A stretch of 37,409 bases of DNA from Paenibacillus sp. YN15 (GCF_003285005.1 NZ_QMFA01000009.1:1-37409); one strand, 5' to 3'. Shown: positions 8,103-16,291, counted from the first letter of the stretch. Numbers and translations are program-made. The notes: a model not told the origin generated them from the sequence alone.

Positions 8103-10946
8103 ATGACTATACGCAATAAGCTGCTGGCCGGCATGAGTATTCTTCTGATTGTTATGTTTTGTATCGCCGGCTTGGGCATGAACCGGCTGACCACCATGAA
8201 CAGGGATATTGGAGCCAGCTATGGCGAAATGTATGACAATGTCAAGGATAGCCAGCAATTTCAGATCATCACCAATGAGATTGGCCGCAATTTGGTCAGC
8301 CTGATGCTGAATAATCCCGTCCTGACCCAGAGGGAAATTCTGGAGCGGCTGGCCCGGAATGACCAGGATATGCGCAAGCTGTTTGAGGATGCCCGGGCCA
8401 AATATCGGGATGCCCGGCAAGCCCAGGTAACGGAGGAGGCCATTGAAGCCATCACCCGTTATTTAAGCTATAAGGATACGATTGTAAAGGAGGTTATGAA
8501 TAACCGGCTGGAGGAGGCGGTGCTGCTCCGCAGCTCGGAAGGGCTCAAGCTCCAGCAGGAGATCCAGGAAAAGAACGATGCCCTTGGCAGCTATAACCAG
8601 AACAGCATGGATCAGGTTCTGAAGGACGGTACGGAGAGCAACCGGCAAACCCTCCACTACACCATCAGCCTGATGATTCTGGGCCTGGTGCTGGTGCTCA
8701 TGATTACATACTGGATTATTCAAAGCATATCCAAGGGCTTAAACCGGCTTTCCGCCCTGGTTCCCCGCACAGCCACGGATACGCTGGCGCCGATTGAATT
8801 CGCCGAGGACGGAGGACGGGACGAAATCAGCCAGGTCATCCGCCTGTTCAACCGGCTGTTCCGGGACCTGTCCGAGCAGCGGGCGCGGGAGCAGGAATTC
8901 AACAGGAAGAATGAAGAGGAGGCCTGGCTGAAAACGCAGCTGAACAGCATCATGCTGATCCTTCAGGGACGAACCAATCTGAAGGAGGTGGGGGAGCGCT
9001 TCGTGCGCCAAATTGCGCCGCTGGTGGAGGCGGTTTACGGCGGCTTCTACGTCTCCGACTCGGGGCAGCCCAAACCCGGCATGTATACATTGGTAGGCAG
9101 CTATGCCGTCCAGCCGGGAGAGATCCGCAGCGTCTACCATCTGGGGCAGGGGCTTGTGGGCCAATGCGCCGCGGACAACCGCTGGATCAAACTGCGGGAA
9201 CGCTCCGCCCATCCCATCCGCGTGGAGCTGTCGCCGGGAGAGCTGGCATTGGGCGAGGTGCTGATTATTCCCCTGGCCTATGAGGGCAATGTGGTGGCCG
9301 TTCTGGAAATCGGCTCCGTCCATCCCTTTTCCCCGCGGCATGTGGCTTTGCTGGAGCAGGTTACGCAGAATGTGGGGGCTGTGCTTAACAGCATCATGGG
9401 CCGCATCCGGGTGGAGGAGCTGCTCCGCACCTCGCAAATTCTCACCGAGGAGCTGCAGACCCAATCCGAGGAGCTTCTCACCCAGTCGGACGAGCTGCGG
9501 ATGACCAATGAAAAGCTGGAGGAGCAAGCGGAGGCTCTGCGGAAATCCGAGGAGCTGCTCCAGCAGCAGCAGGAGGAATTGGCGGCAACCAATGAGGAGC
9601 TGACGTTGAAAACCACCCTGCTGGAGGAGCAGGTGCGGGTTACGAAGGAGAAGAATATCGAGGTGGAGCGGGCCAACAAGGTGCTGGAGCATCAGGCGGT
9701 GGAGCTGGAGCTGGCTTCCCGGTACAAGTCCGAGTTTCTGGCCAACATGTCCCATGAGCTGCGGACGCCGTTGAACAGCATGATGATTCTGTCCTTGATG
9801 CTGCAGGAAAACAGGGAGGGCAATCTGACGGAGAAGCAGCGGGAATATGCCGCCGCCATTCACGGAGCCGGCGGGGATTTGCTGCGCCTGATCAATGATG
9901 TGCTGGACCTGTCCAAGGTGGAGGCGGGCCATATGGAGATTCATGTGGAGCCTCTGGAGATAAAAGAAATTGTGCAGTATGTGGAAAGAAGCTTTATGCC
10001 GGTTTCCGTCCGCAAGGGAGTGGAGCTGGCCATCCGGACAGCCGAGGCTTTGCCGGAGGTGATCAATACCGACTCCCAGCGCCTGATGCAGATTATCGGC
10101 AACCTGATGTCCAATGCCTTCAAGTTTACCGAGGAGGGCAGAGTCACCTTCCGGCTGGAGCTAAGCGACGGCATGTGGCTGTTCATGATTGAGGATACGG
10201 GCATCGGCATTCCCGATAGTCAGCAGGAGGAGATCTTCCAGGCCTTCCGCCAGGCGGACGGAACCATCAGCCGCAATTTCGGCGGCACGGGTCTCGGCTT
10301 ATCCATCAGCCAGAAGCTGGCCAAAGCGCTGGGCGGCAATATCACCGTGACCAGCGGTGTCGGCGCCGGTAGCACCTTCATCCTGTGGATTCCGCTGATT
10401 GCCCCCAAGGCCGCGGCGGCTAACCGGATCTCCAATGCTCAGGACCCCATTTTTGTCCAGGACGAAAGCGCCGGGGAAACCGGTTATCTGCCGGACATGG
10501 CGGCTCCCCTGGAGGCGGCTGTTTCGATTTCCGCGGAAGAGGATAATGACTCCGTAACGGACTCTTATCTGCACAAGATTCTGATTGTGGATGACGACAT
10601 CCGGAATGTGTTTGCGCTGTCCGTTGCGCTGGAGGATGCCGGTTTGCAGGTTGTATTCGCCGAGAACGGCGTTGATGCTCTGGAAATGCTGAATGCGGAC
10701 AATCATGGCATCGACCTGGTGCTGATGGACATCATGATGCCCAGGATGGACGGTTATGAGGCCATCCGCAAAATCCGCAGGATGCCTGAATTATCCGGCC
10801 TGCCGATTATTGCCGTCACGGCCAAGGCCATGAAGGAGGACCAGCAGAGATGTATGGATGCCGGCGCGTCGGACTATTTGACCAAACCAATCGATATCGG
10901 CCGGCTGCTGTCGCTGTTGAAGGTTTGGCTGCATAAGGAGGAATGA
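8103..10946 (+). CDS. Membrane hybrid sensor histidine kinase (RsbK-like)
   Basis: A 947-aa sensor kinase. Two membrane segments (about 8-27 and 180-203) flank an extracellular four-helix-type sensor region. Then come HAMP (about 205-260), GAF (about 300-435), a long coiled coil rich in EELLTQSDEL-like heptads (440-545), HisKA with His551 (MSHELRTP), an ATPase domain (IEDTGIGIP and GGTGLGLSI motifs) and a C-terminal receiver with Asp876 (LVLMDIMMP). This is close to the layout of B. cereus RsbK. It probably passes phosphate to the REC-PP2C protein encoded 31 bases upstream and to the soluble kinase that overlaps its stop codon. The stimulus is unknown. The N-terminal region could be a CHASE3 or a 4HB_MCP domain. 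Confidence 0.85.
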   Translation: MTIRNKLLAGMSILLIVMFCIAGLGMNRLTTMNRDIGASYGEMYDNVKDSQQFQIITNEIGRNLVSLMLNNPVLTQREILERLARNDQDMRKLFEDARAKYRDARQAQVTEEAIEAITRYLSYKDTIVKEVMNNRLEEAVLLRSSEGLKLQQEIQEKNDALGSYNQNSMDQVLKDGTESNRQTLHYTISLMILGLVLVLMITYWIIQSISKGLNRLSALVPRTATDTLAPIEFAEDGGRDEISQVIRLFNRLFRDLSEQRAREQEFNRKNEEEAWLKTQLNSIMLILQGRTNLKEVGERFVRQIAPLVEAVYGGFYVSDSGQPKPGMYTLVGSYAVQPGEIRSVYHLGQGLVGQCAADNRWIKLRERSAHPIRVELSPGELALGEVLIIPLAYEGNVVAVLEIGSVHPFSPRHVALLEQVTQNVGAVLNSIMGRIRVEELLRTSQILTEELQTQSEELLTQSDELRMTNEKLEEQAEALRKSEELLQQQQEELAATNEELTLKTTLLEEQVRVTKEKNIEVERANKVLEHQAVELELASRYKSEFLANMSHELRTPLNSMMILSLMLQENREGNLTEKQREYAAAIHGAGGDLLRLINDVLDLSKVEAGHMEIHVEPLEIKEIVQYVERSFMPVSVRKGVELAIRTAEALPEVINTDSQRLMQIIGNLMSNAFKFTEEGRVTFRLELSDGMWLFMIEDTGIGIPDSQQEEIFQAFRQADGTISRNFGGTGLGLSISQKLAKALGGNITVTSGVGAGSTFILWIPLIAPKAAAANRISNAQDPIFVQDESAGETGYLPDMAAPLEAAVSISAEEDNDSVTDSYLHKILIVDDDIRNVFALSVALEDAGLQVVFAENGVDALEMLNADNHGIDLVLMDIMMPRMDGYEAIRKIRRMPELSGLPIIAVTAKAMKEDQQRCMDAGASDYLTKPIDIGRLLSLLKVWLHKEE

Positions 10947-12211
10947 AGGTGGAGCCTGCATCCCCTGTTCAAATATTGCTGGTGGATGATCATCCCGAAA
11001 ATTTGCTCGCTCTGGAAGCGGTGCTGTCCGACAAAAGCTATCAGCTGGTGAAGGCTTCATCCGGCCACGAGGCGTTGCGGAAGGTGCTCCAGGGGGATTT
11101 TGCCGTGATTGTGCTGGATGTTCACATGCCCGATATGGACGGTCTGGAAACGGCTAAATATATCAAGATGAGAGAGCGTTCCCGGGATACGCCCATCATC
11201 TTTATTACCGCTGCGGACCAGGACCCTGCGGTCTATTTTTCTGCTTACGCCCTGGGCGCCATCGATTATATCCGCAAGCCCTTCGTGCCGGAAATCCTGA
11301 AGTCCAAAATTGACGGCTTTGTCAGCCTCCACCGCACCAGTATGAAGCTGCAGCAGCAGAAGGAGCTGCTGCGCCAGCAAACTATGGACCTGGAGAAGGC
11401 CAATGTGGAGGTACATGCCGCTTCGTTGGTGAAAACCCGCTTTTTGGCCACCATGAGCCATGAAATCCGCACTCCCTTAAACGGAGTGATCGGAGTGGCC
11501 GACCTGCTCCTGGGCACACAGCTGGACGAGGAGCAGCGCATGTATGTGGAAACCATCAAAAGCAGCGGCGACTCCTTGCTGCGGATGCTCAACGATATTT
11601 TGGATTTTGCCAAAATGGAGACGGGCAAGCTCCATCTCTCCGAATCTCTCTTCGATCTCCATGCCACGGTGATGGAGACGGTGGATTTGTTCCAGGCCAA
11701 AGCCAGGCTGAAGGGCGTTGAGCTGATTATGGAGCTATCCCCGGAGGTTGCCAAGCTGGTCAGCGGGGATGAGGCCAGACTGCGGCAAATTCTGATGAAT
11801 CTCATCGGCAATGGGGTGAAGTTTACCAATAAAGGCTCCGTGTCCATTCTCATGCGGCCGTATACACCCGCCGCCCCTGTGGAGGCGGCTTCCTCCATGC
11901 CGGTGCAATGGGTGGAGTTTGAGATCACCGATACGGGAGAGGGAATCCCCGCCGGACGGGAGGATGAGCTGTTTCGGCCGTTCACCCAGCTGTCGCCATA
12001 TATGACCCGGCATCATGACGGGACAGGGCTGGGCTTGTCCATCTGCAAGCTCCTGGTGGAGCTGATGGGCGGGAATATCCGGTTTGAGCACGCTGCCTCC
12101 GGTCAAGGGGCGACATTCATTTTCACCGCTTGCCTGATGGTGCCGCAAACCGGCTCCTCTGTTTCGGACTCCCTGTACACGGGTAATAGTCAAGTAAGAA
12201 GCGGAGGCTGA
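10943..12211 (+). CDS. Soluble receiver-histidine kinase (REC-HisKA-HATPase)
   Basis: A 422-aa cytosolic protein with an N-terminal receiver domain (Asp59 in VIVLDVHMP), a coiled-coil linker (about 130-165), HisKA with His173 (MSHEIRTP) and an ATPase domain (ITDTGEGIP, DGTGLGLSI). It has no membrane segment, so its input must come by phosphotransfer or ligand-free partner contact. It starts inside the stop codon of the hybrid kinase gene (ATGA overlap), which implies coupled translation and equal amounts. It probably extends the phosphorelay that feeds the REC-PP2C phosphatase, either as an intermediate or as a phosphate sink. Confidence 0.83.
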   Translation: MKVEPASPVQILLVDDHPENLLALEAVLSDKSYQLVKASSGHEALRKVLQGDFAVIVLDVHMPDMDGLETAKYIKMRERSRDTPIIFITAADQDPAVYFSAYALGAIDYIRKPFVPEILKSKIDGFVSLHRTSMKLQQQKELLRQQTMDLEKANVEVHAASLVKTRFLATMSHEIRTPLNGVIGVADLLLGTQLDEEQRMYVETIKSSGDSLLRMLNDILDFAKMETGKLHLSESLFDLHATVMETVDLFQAKARLKGVELIMELSPEVAKLVSGDEARLRQILMNLIGNGVKFTNKGSVSILMRPYTPAAPVEAASSMPVQWVEFEITDTGEGIPAGREDELFRPFTQLSPYMTRHHDGTGLGLSICKLLVELMGGNIRFEHAASGQGATFIFTACLMVPQTGSSVSDSLYTGNSQVRSGG

Positions 12212-12335
12212 AGCACAATTCAGCAGCCTGCGCTTCCCGCTCCCTTCAACGAATCTGGAGGGGACAAGCCAAGAGCTCTTGGTTTGCGCTTGCGATACCG
12301 GCTTTCCTTACAGGAAGCTATTAGGAGGGATTGTT

Positions 12336-12455
12336 ATGAACTCCCGGGCTATGATGCAAAAGGTCATTACCGGCGTGTTGATCGCCCTGGTGCCAAAAAT
12401 CGTATCTAAGCTTATGGAACCGCGTAAATCCAAAATCCGCTCCGGCGGATCATAA
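12336..12455 (+). CDS. Small hydrophobic protein of 39 residues
   Basis: An ORF too short for most gene finders, but with a textbook AGGAGGG seven bases before its ATG. The product has a short amphipathic or hydrophobic stretch (VITGVLIALVPKIVSKLM) and a basic tail (PRKSKIRS), which would suit a membrane-associated peptide. It ends with TAA directly followed by GGAGG, the ribosome site of the general stress protein 17M gene 13 bases on, so the two are probably cotranscribed. I do not recognise a family; a stress-induced membrane peptide is a guess from context. Confidence 0.6.
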   Translation: MNSRAMMQKVITGVLIALVPKIVSKLMEPRKSKIRSGGS

Positions 12456-12468
12456 GGAGGCGTTACCC

Positions 12469-12915
12469 ATGACAATCAAACTGGTCCGAAACGAAGAGGA
12501 AGCCAATGATTTTATCCGCCAATTGACCCAGGAAGGCTACCACACGGATAATATTTACGCGTTGGCCTATAATGCCGACCGTACCGACGCCATTGTGGAG
12601 AACACGGAAATCAACAAGGTGGGCATGACCGAGCAGGGGATTATCCAAACCGTCGCCAATATCTTCCGTTCCCGTGGCGATGAGCTGATTGCCAAGATGA
12701 GATCCTTGGGCGTATCGGAAACGGATGCGGCCCATTATGAACGGATGCTGGCGGCAGGAGACATTCTGGTGCTCACCTGGCCGGCGGAAATTGAAGCGGG
12801 CCCCCAGGACAGCGGGATTGACAGCGAGCGGCCGCCGGAAAAGGATACGCTGCTGACCCAACCCGTCGTGAATCCGCTGCTGTTTGCGGGAAGCCCGGAG
12901 GACCGTCTGAGATAA
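12469..12915 (+). CDS. General stress protein 17M-like protein (YflT family)
   Basis: A 148-aa soluble protein. Residues 1-100 fit the general stress protein 17M domain (IKLVRNEEEANDFIRQLTQ at the start, then YHTDNIYALAYN and GDELIAKMRSLGV). The prototype YflT is a member of the sigma-B regulon of B. subtilis; its molecular function is unknown. The last 45 residues are Pro/Glu-rich and probably disordered. It lies between the sigma-B-activating kinases and the rsb operon, which fits a stress role. The ribosome site GGAGG is inside the end of the preceding small ORF. I found no convincing sigma-B promoter directly upstream. Confidence 0.78.
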   Translation: MTIKLVRNEEEANDFIRQLTQEGYHTDNIYALAYNADRTDAIVENTEINKVGMTEQGIIQTVANIFRSRGDELIAKMRSLGVSETDAAHYERMLAAGDILVLTWPAEIEAGPQDSGIDSERPPEKDTLLTQPVVNPLLFAGSPEDRLR

Positions 12916-12963
12916 CGGCTGCAACCATCAGTAACGGCTGAAGGCCAGAAAGGGTGAGCCCCC

Positions 12964-13557
12964 ATGACGGCAGGCTTAAAATATATGTTGTCCGCCGGCG
13001 GCTTAGCCGCCTTGGCAGGGGGATGGATAGCCGTGTATGCGGATTTCCTTCCGCCGCTGCCGGCGCTTCGGGTGGAGCAGGCGGCCGTTTTTGCCGGCCA
13101 GCCGCCGGGCATTCCGGCGTTTGCGCTGCCTGAGGAAGCGCCCGCCGAGGTTGCGCCGGAAGAGAAAAGGGAGACGCTCCGCTTAAGCTCCGTAGAAGGG
13201 ATTAAGCTCGACGACAGCATCATGGAGCTGATCCGCAAAAAGGGACAGCCTGTCGCCATTCGCTCCGACCCCAGGCTAAGCGATCTGGAGGTTTACGACT
13301 ATGGCGCCATGGATGTGGCGTTCCGCGGCGGCGATCTCCTCTATGTGGAGGTGGGAGCCGAAGCGGAAGCGGTCCAGATTGACGGAATCCCGCATTCCTT
13401 TGATCCGGAGGCGCTCCGGGAAACGCTGGGAGAGCCGGATTTTGCCGCCGAGGACGGCTGGGGCTACAAACGGGGGTTCGGCGCCATCAAGTTCTACACC
13501 GATCCGGCTACCGGCCAGATCCGGTCCGTCCATTACTTCGATGCCGTGGGCATATAG
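12964..13557 (+). CDS. Membrane-anchored or exported protein, possibly DUF4309/YjgB-like
   Basis: A 197-aa protein with one N-terminal hydrophobic segment (about residues 4-26), a Pro/Ala-rich linker (30-70) and an extracellular domain. The domain contains two similar halves: GIKLDDSIMELIRKKGQP with a following Tyr-rich strand region, and DPEALRETLGEPDF followed by EDGWGYKRGFGAIKFYTD. This pattern of a helix, a Gly-x-Pro turn and a strand with Tyr is like YjgB/DUF4309 and related exported proteins of Bacilli. The function is unknown. It begins 48 bases after the stress protein gene with GGGTGAG as ribosome site, and a terminator follows at once. Confidence 0.6.
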   Translation: MTAGLKYMLSAGGLAALAGGWIAVYADFLPPLPALRVEQAAVFAGQPPGIPAFALPEEAPAEVAPEEKRETLRLSSVEGIKLDDSIMELIRKKGQPVAIRSDPRLSDLEVYDYGAMDVAFRGGDLLYVEVGAEAEAVQIDGIPHSFDPEALRETLGEPDFAAEDGWGYKRGFGAIKFYTDPATGQIRSVHYFDAVGI

Positions 13558-13558
13558 C

Positions 13559-13590
13559 TGCCGCAAGCTATATTGCCGGCGGCATTTTTT
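13559..13590 (+). terminator. Terminator of the stress gene cluster
   Basis: TGCCGC (13559-13564) pairs with GCGGCA (13579-13584) and is followed by six T. It begins right after the stop codon at 13555-13557. Confidence 0.8.
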
Positions 13591-13606
13591 GCGTCGGCAC
13601 ACATAC

Positions 13607-13777
13607 TAGGGCATATCTGATCACTCCGAGGGGAGCAGCTAAGGCCCATATTTTCGTTCCAGGCAAGGCACTTTTGTGAAGGCATGGCCGGGGGGGGGGA
13701 CGTCAAGCGAAAGCGACGAAGAAAGGGGCGAAAGGAAAGTGAAAGATGCCCTCAAGCGGATTTTCAGACACGCCCTA
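13607..13777. mobile_element. MITE-like element with TA target duplication
   Basis: GGGCATATCTGA at 13609-13620 and TCAGACACGCCC at 13764-13775 are terminal inverted repeats (10 of 12 match). Both are flanked on the outside by TA. The 167-base interior has no ORF. TA duplication is typical of IS630/Tc1-type transposition, so a non-autonomous relative is likely. Confidence 0.6.
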
Positions 13778-13930
13778 ACCGGCACTTAAGAAAAACCTGA
13801 CGGAAGATCACCGCCATGTCCTTTACGTTGTGGTGGGCCACCTTGTGCTGACCTGATCTGCATTCCAACCCGTCCCCGCACCGGGAAATGGCCTGCCCTT
13901 ACCTTTTCTTCTGCACCCGGAAGAGCGTAA

Positions 13931-14120
13931 CGGAATTGTGCGACTCTTAAAAGCGGCTTTCGCCGCTTTTTCCCGATTGTACGGAACTATGAAGCCCTTA
14001 TTCCCCGCCGCGGCCTGATTTCCACCCTATTTTCGCCGAATCAAGGATGGAACGGTTTCTTAGTTCCGTTAATTCTCCAAATTCTCATTTTCACCCTCAT
14101 AAGAGTCACTTAGTTCCGCA
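13931..14120. repeat. Symmetric short repeats, about 50-base period
   Basis: CGGAATTGTG (13931) and CGGAACTATG (13982) are followed in opposite orientation by CTTAGTTCCG at 14059-14068 and 14109-14118. Spacing is 51 and 50 bases, so the region is an inverted arrangement of two direct-repeat pairs. The role is unknown. Confidence 0.45.
13949..13971 (+). terminator. Hairpin resembling a bidirectional terminator
   Basis: AAAAGCGGC (13949-13957) pairs with GCCGCTTTT (13962-13970) across TTTC. It is A-rich on the left and T-rich on the right. No gene is directly upstream on either strand, so it may be part of the repeat. Confidence 0.4.
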
Positions 14121-14317
14121 ATAGCAGCCTACCTGCCTGTCCCCGCTAACTTCTCGCAAACATCACTCGGGAAAGACGAAAAAAGGAGGACTGCTTCCAG
14201 TTGAAGAACAAAGGCTACGCCTTGCCTGCTTGCAAATCAGGTCTTATGACGATTGCCAAAGCGCCGCAAGCTGCGAAAGGACTTCCCTTCCCGGGAATTT
14301 TATACATTCTATAATTA

Positions 14318-14349
14318 CAAAAAAGAGCCGCCCTCTGCAGGACAGCCCT
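14318..14349 (-). terminator. dps terminator
   Basis: On the minus strand an 11-base-pair stem (14339-14349 with 14324-14334, three G-T wobbles) is followed by six T. On the plus strand the wobbles become A-C mismatches, so the hairpin is specific for the dps transcript. Confidence 0.75.
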
Positions 14350-14380
14350 TTTGGCCATATGATCCATTTCAGCAGTGGAT

Positions 14381-14854
14381 TCATTTCAGATACGACTTCA
14401 GCATCCAGATATGCTTCTCCACCTTGCCCTTCAGGCCGGTGAGCATATCGGCGGTGGGGTCATCCTTGTGTTCATCGGCAAGCTCAATACCCTTGGAGAG
14501 CTCTCCGGCAATATACTCCAGATCCTTCCACGCCGACTCCACCATTTGGTCGGGGCTTTCCTTGCCGGTGGCTTCTTTGACGGCAGCCAGGGACAGGCAT
14601 TCCTTCAGGGTGGAGGCGGGGGCGCCGTCCAGCGCCAGCATCCGCTCCGCCAGCTCATCCAGATTGAGGGCGGCTTCGTTGTACAGCTGCTCGAATTTCT
14701 CATGGAGCGTGAAGAAATTCTCGCCTGTCAGATACCAGTGAAAATGATGCCATTTCATATAAAGGACGGTCCATTCGGCTACTTGTTGATTCAAGCTCTC
14801 CAGCACCGGTTTGAGATCGGCGCGGGGGTCGGTTTTCAGCATCACTTTGGGCAT
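14381..14854 (-). CDS. dps: Dps-family ferritin-like protein
   Basis: A 157-aa four-helix protein of the Dps/miniferritin family, which forms dodecamers, oxidises Fe(II) with peroxide and protects DNA. The intersubunit ferroxidase ligands fit the family spacing exactly: His39 (HHFHWYLTG), His51 (FTLHEKF), Asp66 and Glu70 (LDELAERM). The start at 14854 follows AAGGAGG; longer in-frame versions reach back over the promoter. It is divergent from the rsb operon. A candidate sigma-B promoter lies 49 bases upstream, which agrees with dps being a sigma-B target in Bacillus species. No PerR box was seen here. Confidence 0.9.
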   Translation of the reverse strand: MPKVMLKTDPRADLKPVLESLNQQVAEWTVLYMKWHHFHWYLTGENFFTLHEKFEQLYNEAALNLDELAERMLALDGAPASTLKECLSLAAVKEATGKESPDQMVESAWKDLEYIAGELSKGIELADEHKDDPTADMLTGLKGKVEKHIWMLKSYLK

Positions 14855-14902
14855 AGTCAATTCCTCCTTCATGATGGGCTTCGCAAACCCTATGAACTCT
14901 AT

Positions 14903-14926
14903 AAACCTCTTGTTTGGGATTGAAAC
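14903..14926 (-). promoter_or_regulatory. Candidate sigma-B promoter of dps
   Basis: On the minus strand: GTTTCA, a 12-base spacer, AGGTTT. The -35 box is identical to the one in the much better sigma-B promoter at 28529-28554. The -10 box matches GGGTAT at four of six positions. Confidence 0.35.
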
Positions 14927-14959
14927 AACCAAGAAATTTTGGGAAAATAGGACCAAGGC

Positions 14960-14984
14960 GTTTCATCCTTCCGACTTCAGGTTA
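14960..14984 (+). promoter_or_regulatory. Candidate sigma-B promoter of the DUF948-rsbV-rsbW-sigB operon
   Basis: GTTTCA (14960-14965), a 13-base spacer, AGGTTA (14979-14984). The same -35 box occurs in the divergent dps promoter and before the ytxH-type gene. It would give the autoregulation typical of sigB operons. The predicted start is very close to the ribosome site. Confidence 0.35.
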
Positions 14985-15006
14985 AAAGCTCACAGGAGGG
15001 ATGCAC

Positions 15007-15471
15007 ATGATAATCCAGATAAGCGCAGCCGTTCTAACCATCGCGGTAGTGGTGCTGATTGTGGCACTTGTCCGGACCCTGAAGGAGGCGCGGGCAGCTC
15101 TCAACAAAATCGGGATGCTGACGGATGAAACCCGGATTCAGCTCAATGCCTTGTCGGGTGAAGTGAAGGAAACCATTCAAGGCGTAAACGATGTAACCTA
15201 TGATATAAAAACCAAGATGGCTGAGCTGCACAGCGCATTCCAGACCATCGGTGAAATCGGCAGAATGGCTGCCGGCACCACATTGACAATACGGCAAACC
15301 GCCGCTTCAGTCAGCAGAACACTGCGCCATAAGCTGGATGAACAGAAGGAAACGGCAGCGGCTACCCAATCTTCCTTGGCCGCATGGCTTTTGACCGCCG
15401 GCAAATTCGTTCAGAGGTTAAACGGCTTCAGGCGTTCCAAGGATTCCAAACGGCTAACGGCCAGAACATGA
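15007..15471 (+). CDS. DUF948-like membrane protein (YtxG type)
   Basis: A 154-aa protein with one N-terminal membrane helix (about residues 3-22) and a long helical cytoplasmic part with regular hydrophobic spacing (LVRTLKEARAALNKIGML, then LNALSGEVKETIQGVND). This is the layout of DUF948/YtxG proteins, which are often stress-induced and of unknown molecular function. The ATG at 15007 is seven bases after AGGAGG; the ATG at 15001 touches that site. It is the first gene of an apparent operon with rsbV, rsbW and sigB, with 17 bases to the next start, so it may be a sigma-B target or help in regulation. Confidence 0.72.
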   Translation: MIIQISAAVLTIAVVVLIVALVRTLKEARAALNKIGMLTDETRIQLNALSGEVKETIQGVNDVTYDIKTKMAELHSAFQTIGEIGRMAAGTTLTIRQTAASVSRTLRHKLDEQKETAAATQSSLAAWLLTAGKFVQRLNGFRRSKDSKRLTART

Positions 15472-15488
15472 CGCAGGAGGGAATGGGT

Positions 15489-15815
15489 GTGAGCATGATC
15501 AAATCGTTTCGATTGGTAAAACATATGTCCGAAAATTCCGTCACCTTTGTCTTTATCGGGGAGTTCGACTTGTCCCGCACATGTGAATTGCAGGGGGAGC
15601 TAGACCCCTATCTTTATGAGCCTGACCGCAAGCTGGTTTTTGACTTCAAGGATCTCCGCTACATTGATAGCACAGGCATCGGCATCATTCTGGTGGTAAT
15701 CAAGGCCCGGGCCGAAATCAAGGCGGGCTTTGAGATCCGGAATATTCCCCCCCATATCAACCGATTGTTCGATATCGCCGGCATCAGCAAGTTTTTGAAC
15801 AATAACGCAGTGTAG
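15489..15815 (+). CDS. rsbV: Anti-sigma factor antagonist RsbV (STAS domain)
   Basis: A 108-aa single STAS domain. Ser61 in YIDSTGIGI is the conserved site that the kinase RsbW phosphorylates; only the unphosphorylated form binds RsbW and releases the sigma factor. Gene order rsbV-rsbW-sigB supports assignment to the sigma-B system rather than SpoIIAA. The GTG at 15489 is preferred because AGGAGG lies eight bases upstream; ATG codons at 15483 and 15495 have poorer spacing (two and fourteen bases). Its phosphatase is probably the REC-PP2C protein encoded at 6911-8071. Confidence 0.88.
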   Translation: MSMIKSFRLVKHMSENSVTFVFIGEFDLSRTCELQGELDPYLYEPDRKLVFDFKDLRYIDSTGIGIILVVIKARAEIKAGFEIRNIPPHINRLFDIAGISKFLNNNAV

Positions 15816-15841
15816 AATTTATGAAAGGGAATGGTACCTCC

Positions 15842-16291
15842 ATGAACGCACAAAAGGATCGAATCGTAATGTCGCTGCCGGCAAAATCGCAATACATAGA
15901 GGTTGTCCGCCTTGCGCTGTACGGGATTGCCGTGCGGATGGGGTTCAGCTTCGAGGATATTGAGGATCTGAAGGTAGCTGTGGGCGAGGCCTGCAACAAC
16001 GCCGTGCTTCATGCCTATGATGACGGGGAGGGCGTCATGAAGATCGTCTTTGAAGCCGCCCCCCGCTATCTGCGGATTATTGTGCAGGATGAGGGGAGGA
16101 GCTTCAATTCCTCCGAGGCCTGCAGCCGTGTGCCCGTGACCTTTACGGACAAGTCCCTGTCGGAGATGCACGCAGGCGGTTTGGGCCTGTATCTTATGCA
16201 AGCGTTGGTGGATGACGTGGAAATCCGCACAGAGGCTGGAACAGAGGTGATTCTGACCAAACTTCTGAATGGAAGCGGTGTGGTCATATGA
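15842..16291 (+). CDS. rsbW: Serine kinase and anti-sigma-B factor RsbW
   Basis: A 149-aa GHKL ATPase. The N-box is EACNNAVLHAY, followed by QDEGRSF (G1) and GGLGLYLMQ (G2). RsbW binds and inactivates sigma-B, and phosphorylates RsbV. The start at 15842 is taken because AAAGGGA precedes it; the ATG at 15821 has no ribosome site. Its stop overlaps the sigB start (ATGA), the coupling usual for an anti-sigma/sigma pair. Confidence 0.9.
   Translation: MNAQKDRIVMSLPAKSQYIEVVRLALYGIAVRMGFSFEDIEDLKVAVGEACNNAVLHAYDDGEGVMKIVFEAAPRYLRIIVQDEGRSFNSSEACSRVPVTFTDKSLSEMHAGGLGLYLMQALVDDVEIRTEAGTEVILTKLLNGSGVVI

Larger units (their letters stand above)
13591..14317. other. Repeat-rich spacer without genes
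   Basis: More than 700 bases between the exported-protein gene and dps hold no supportable gene. They contain a TA-flanked MITE-like element (13607-13777), a run of ten G inside it, a terminator-like hairpin (13949-13971) and a family of short repeats around TTAGTTCCG with about 50-base spacing (13931-14120). No strand shows a ribosome site with a plausible ORF. Confidence 0.7.

Noticed and set aside
12206-12236. Inverted repeat AGGCTGAA...TTCAGC after the soluble kinase gene
   Set aside because: It lacks a T-run and can fold in two competing ways, so a terminator is not supported.
13763-13893. Minus-strand open stretch of about 40 codons ending in the MITE-like element
   Set aside because: It looks slightly protein-like (KVAHHNVKDMAVIFRQVF) but has no start codon or ribosome site, matches nothing I know, and is bounded by stops.
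14864-15000. PerR box searched for before dps
   Set aside because: No TTATAAT-type palindrome is present on either strand; only sigma-B-like boxes were found.
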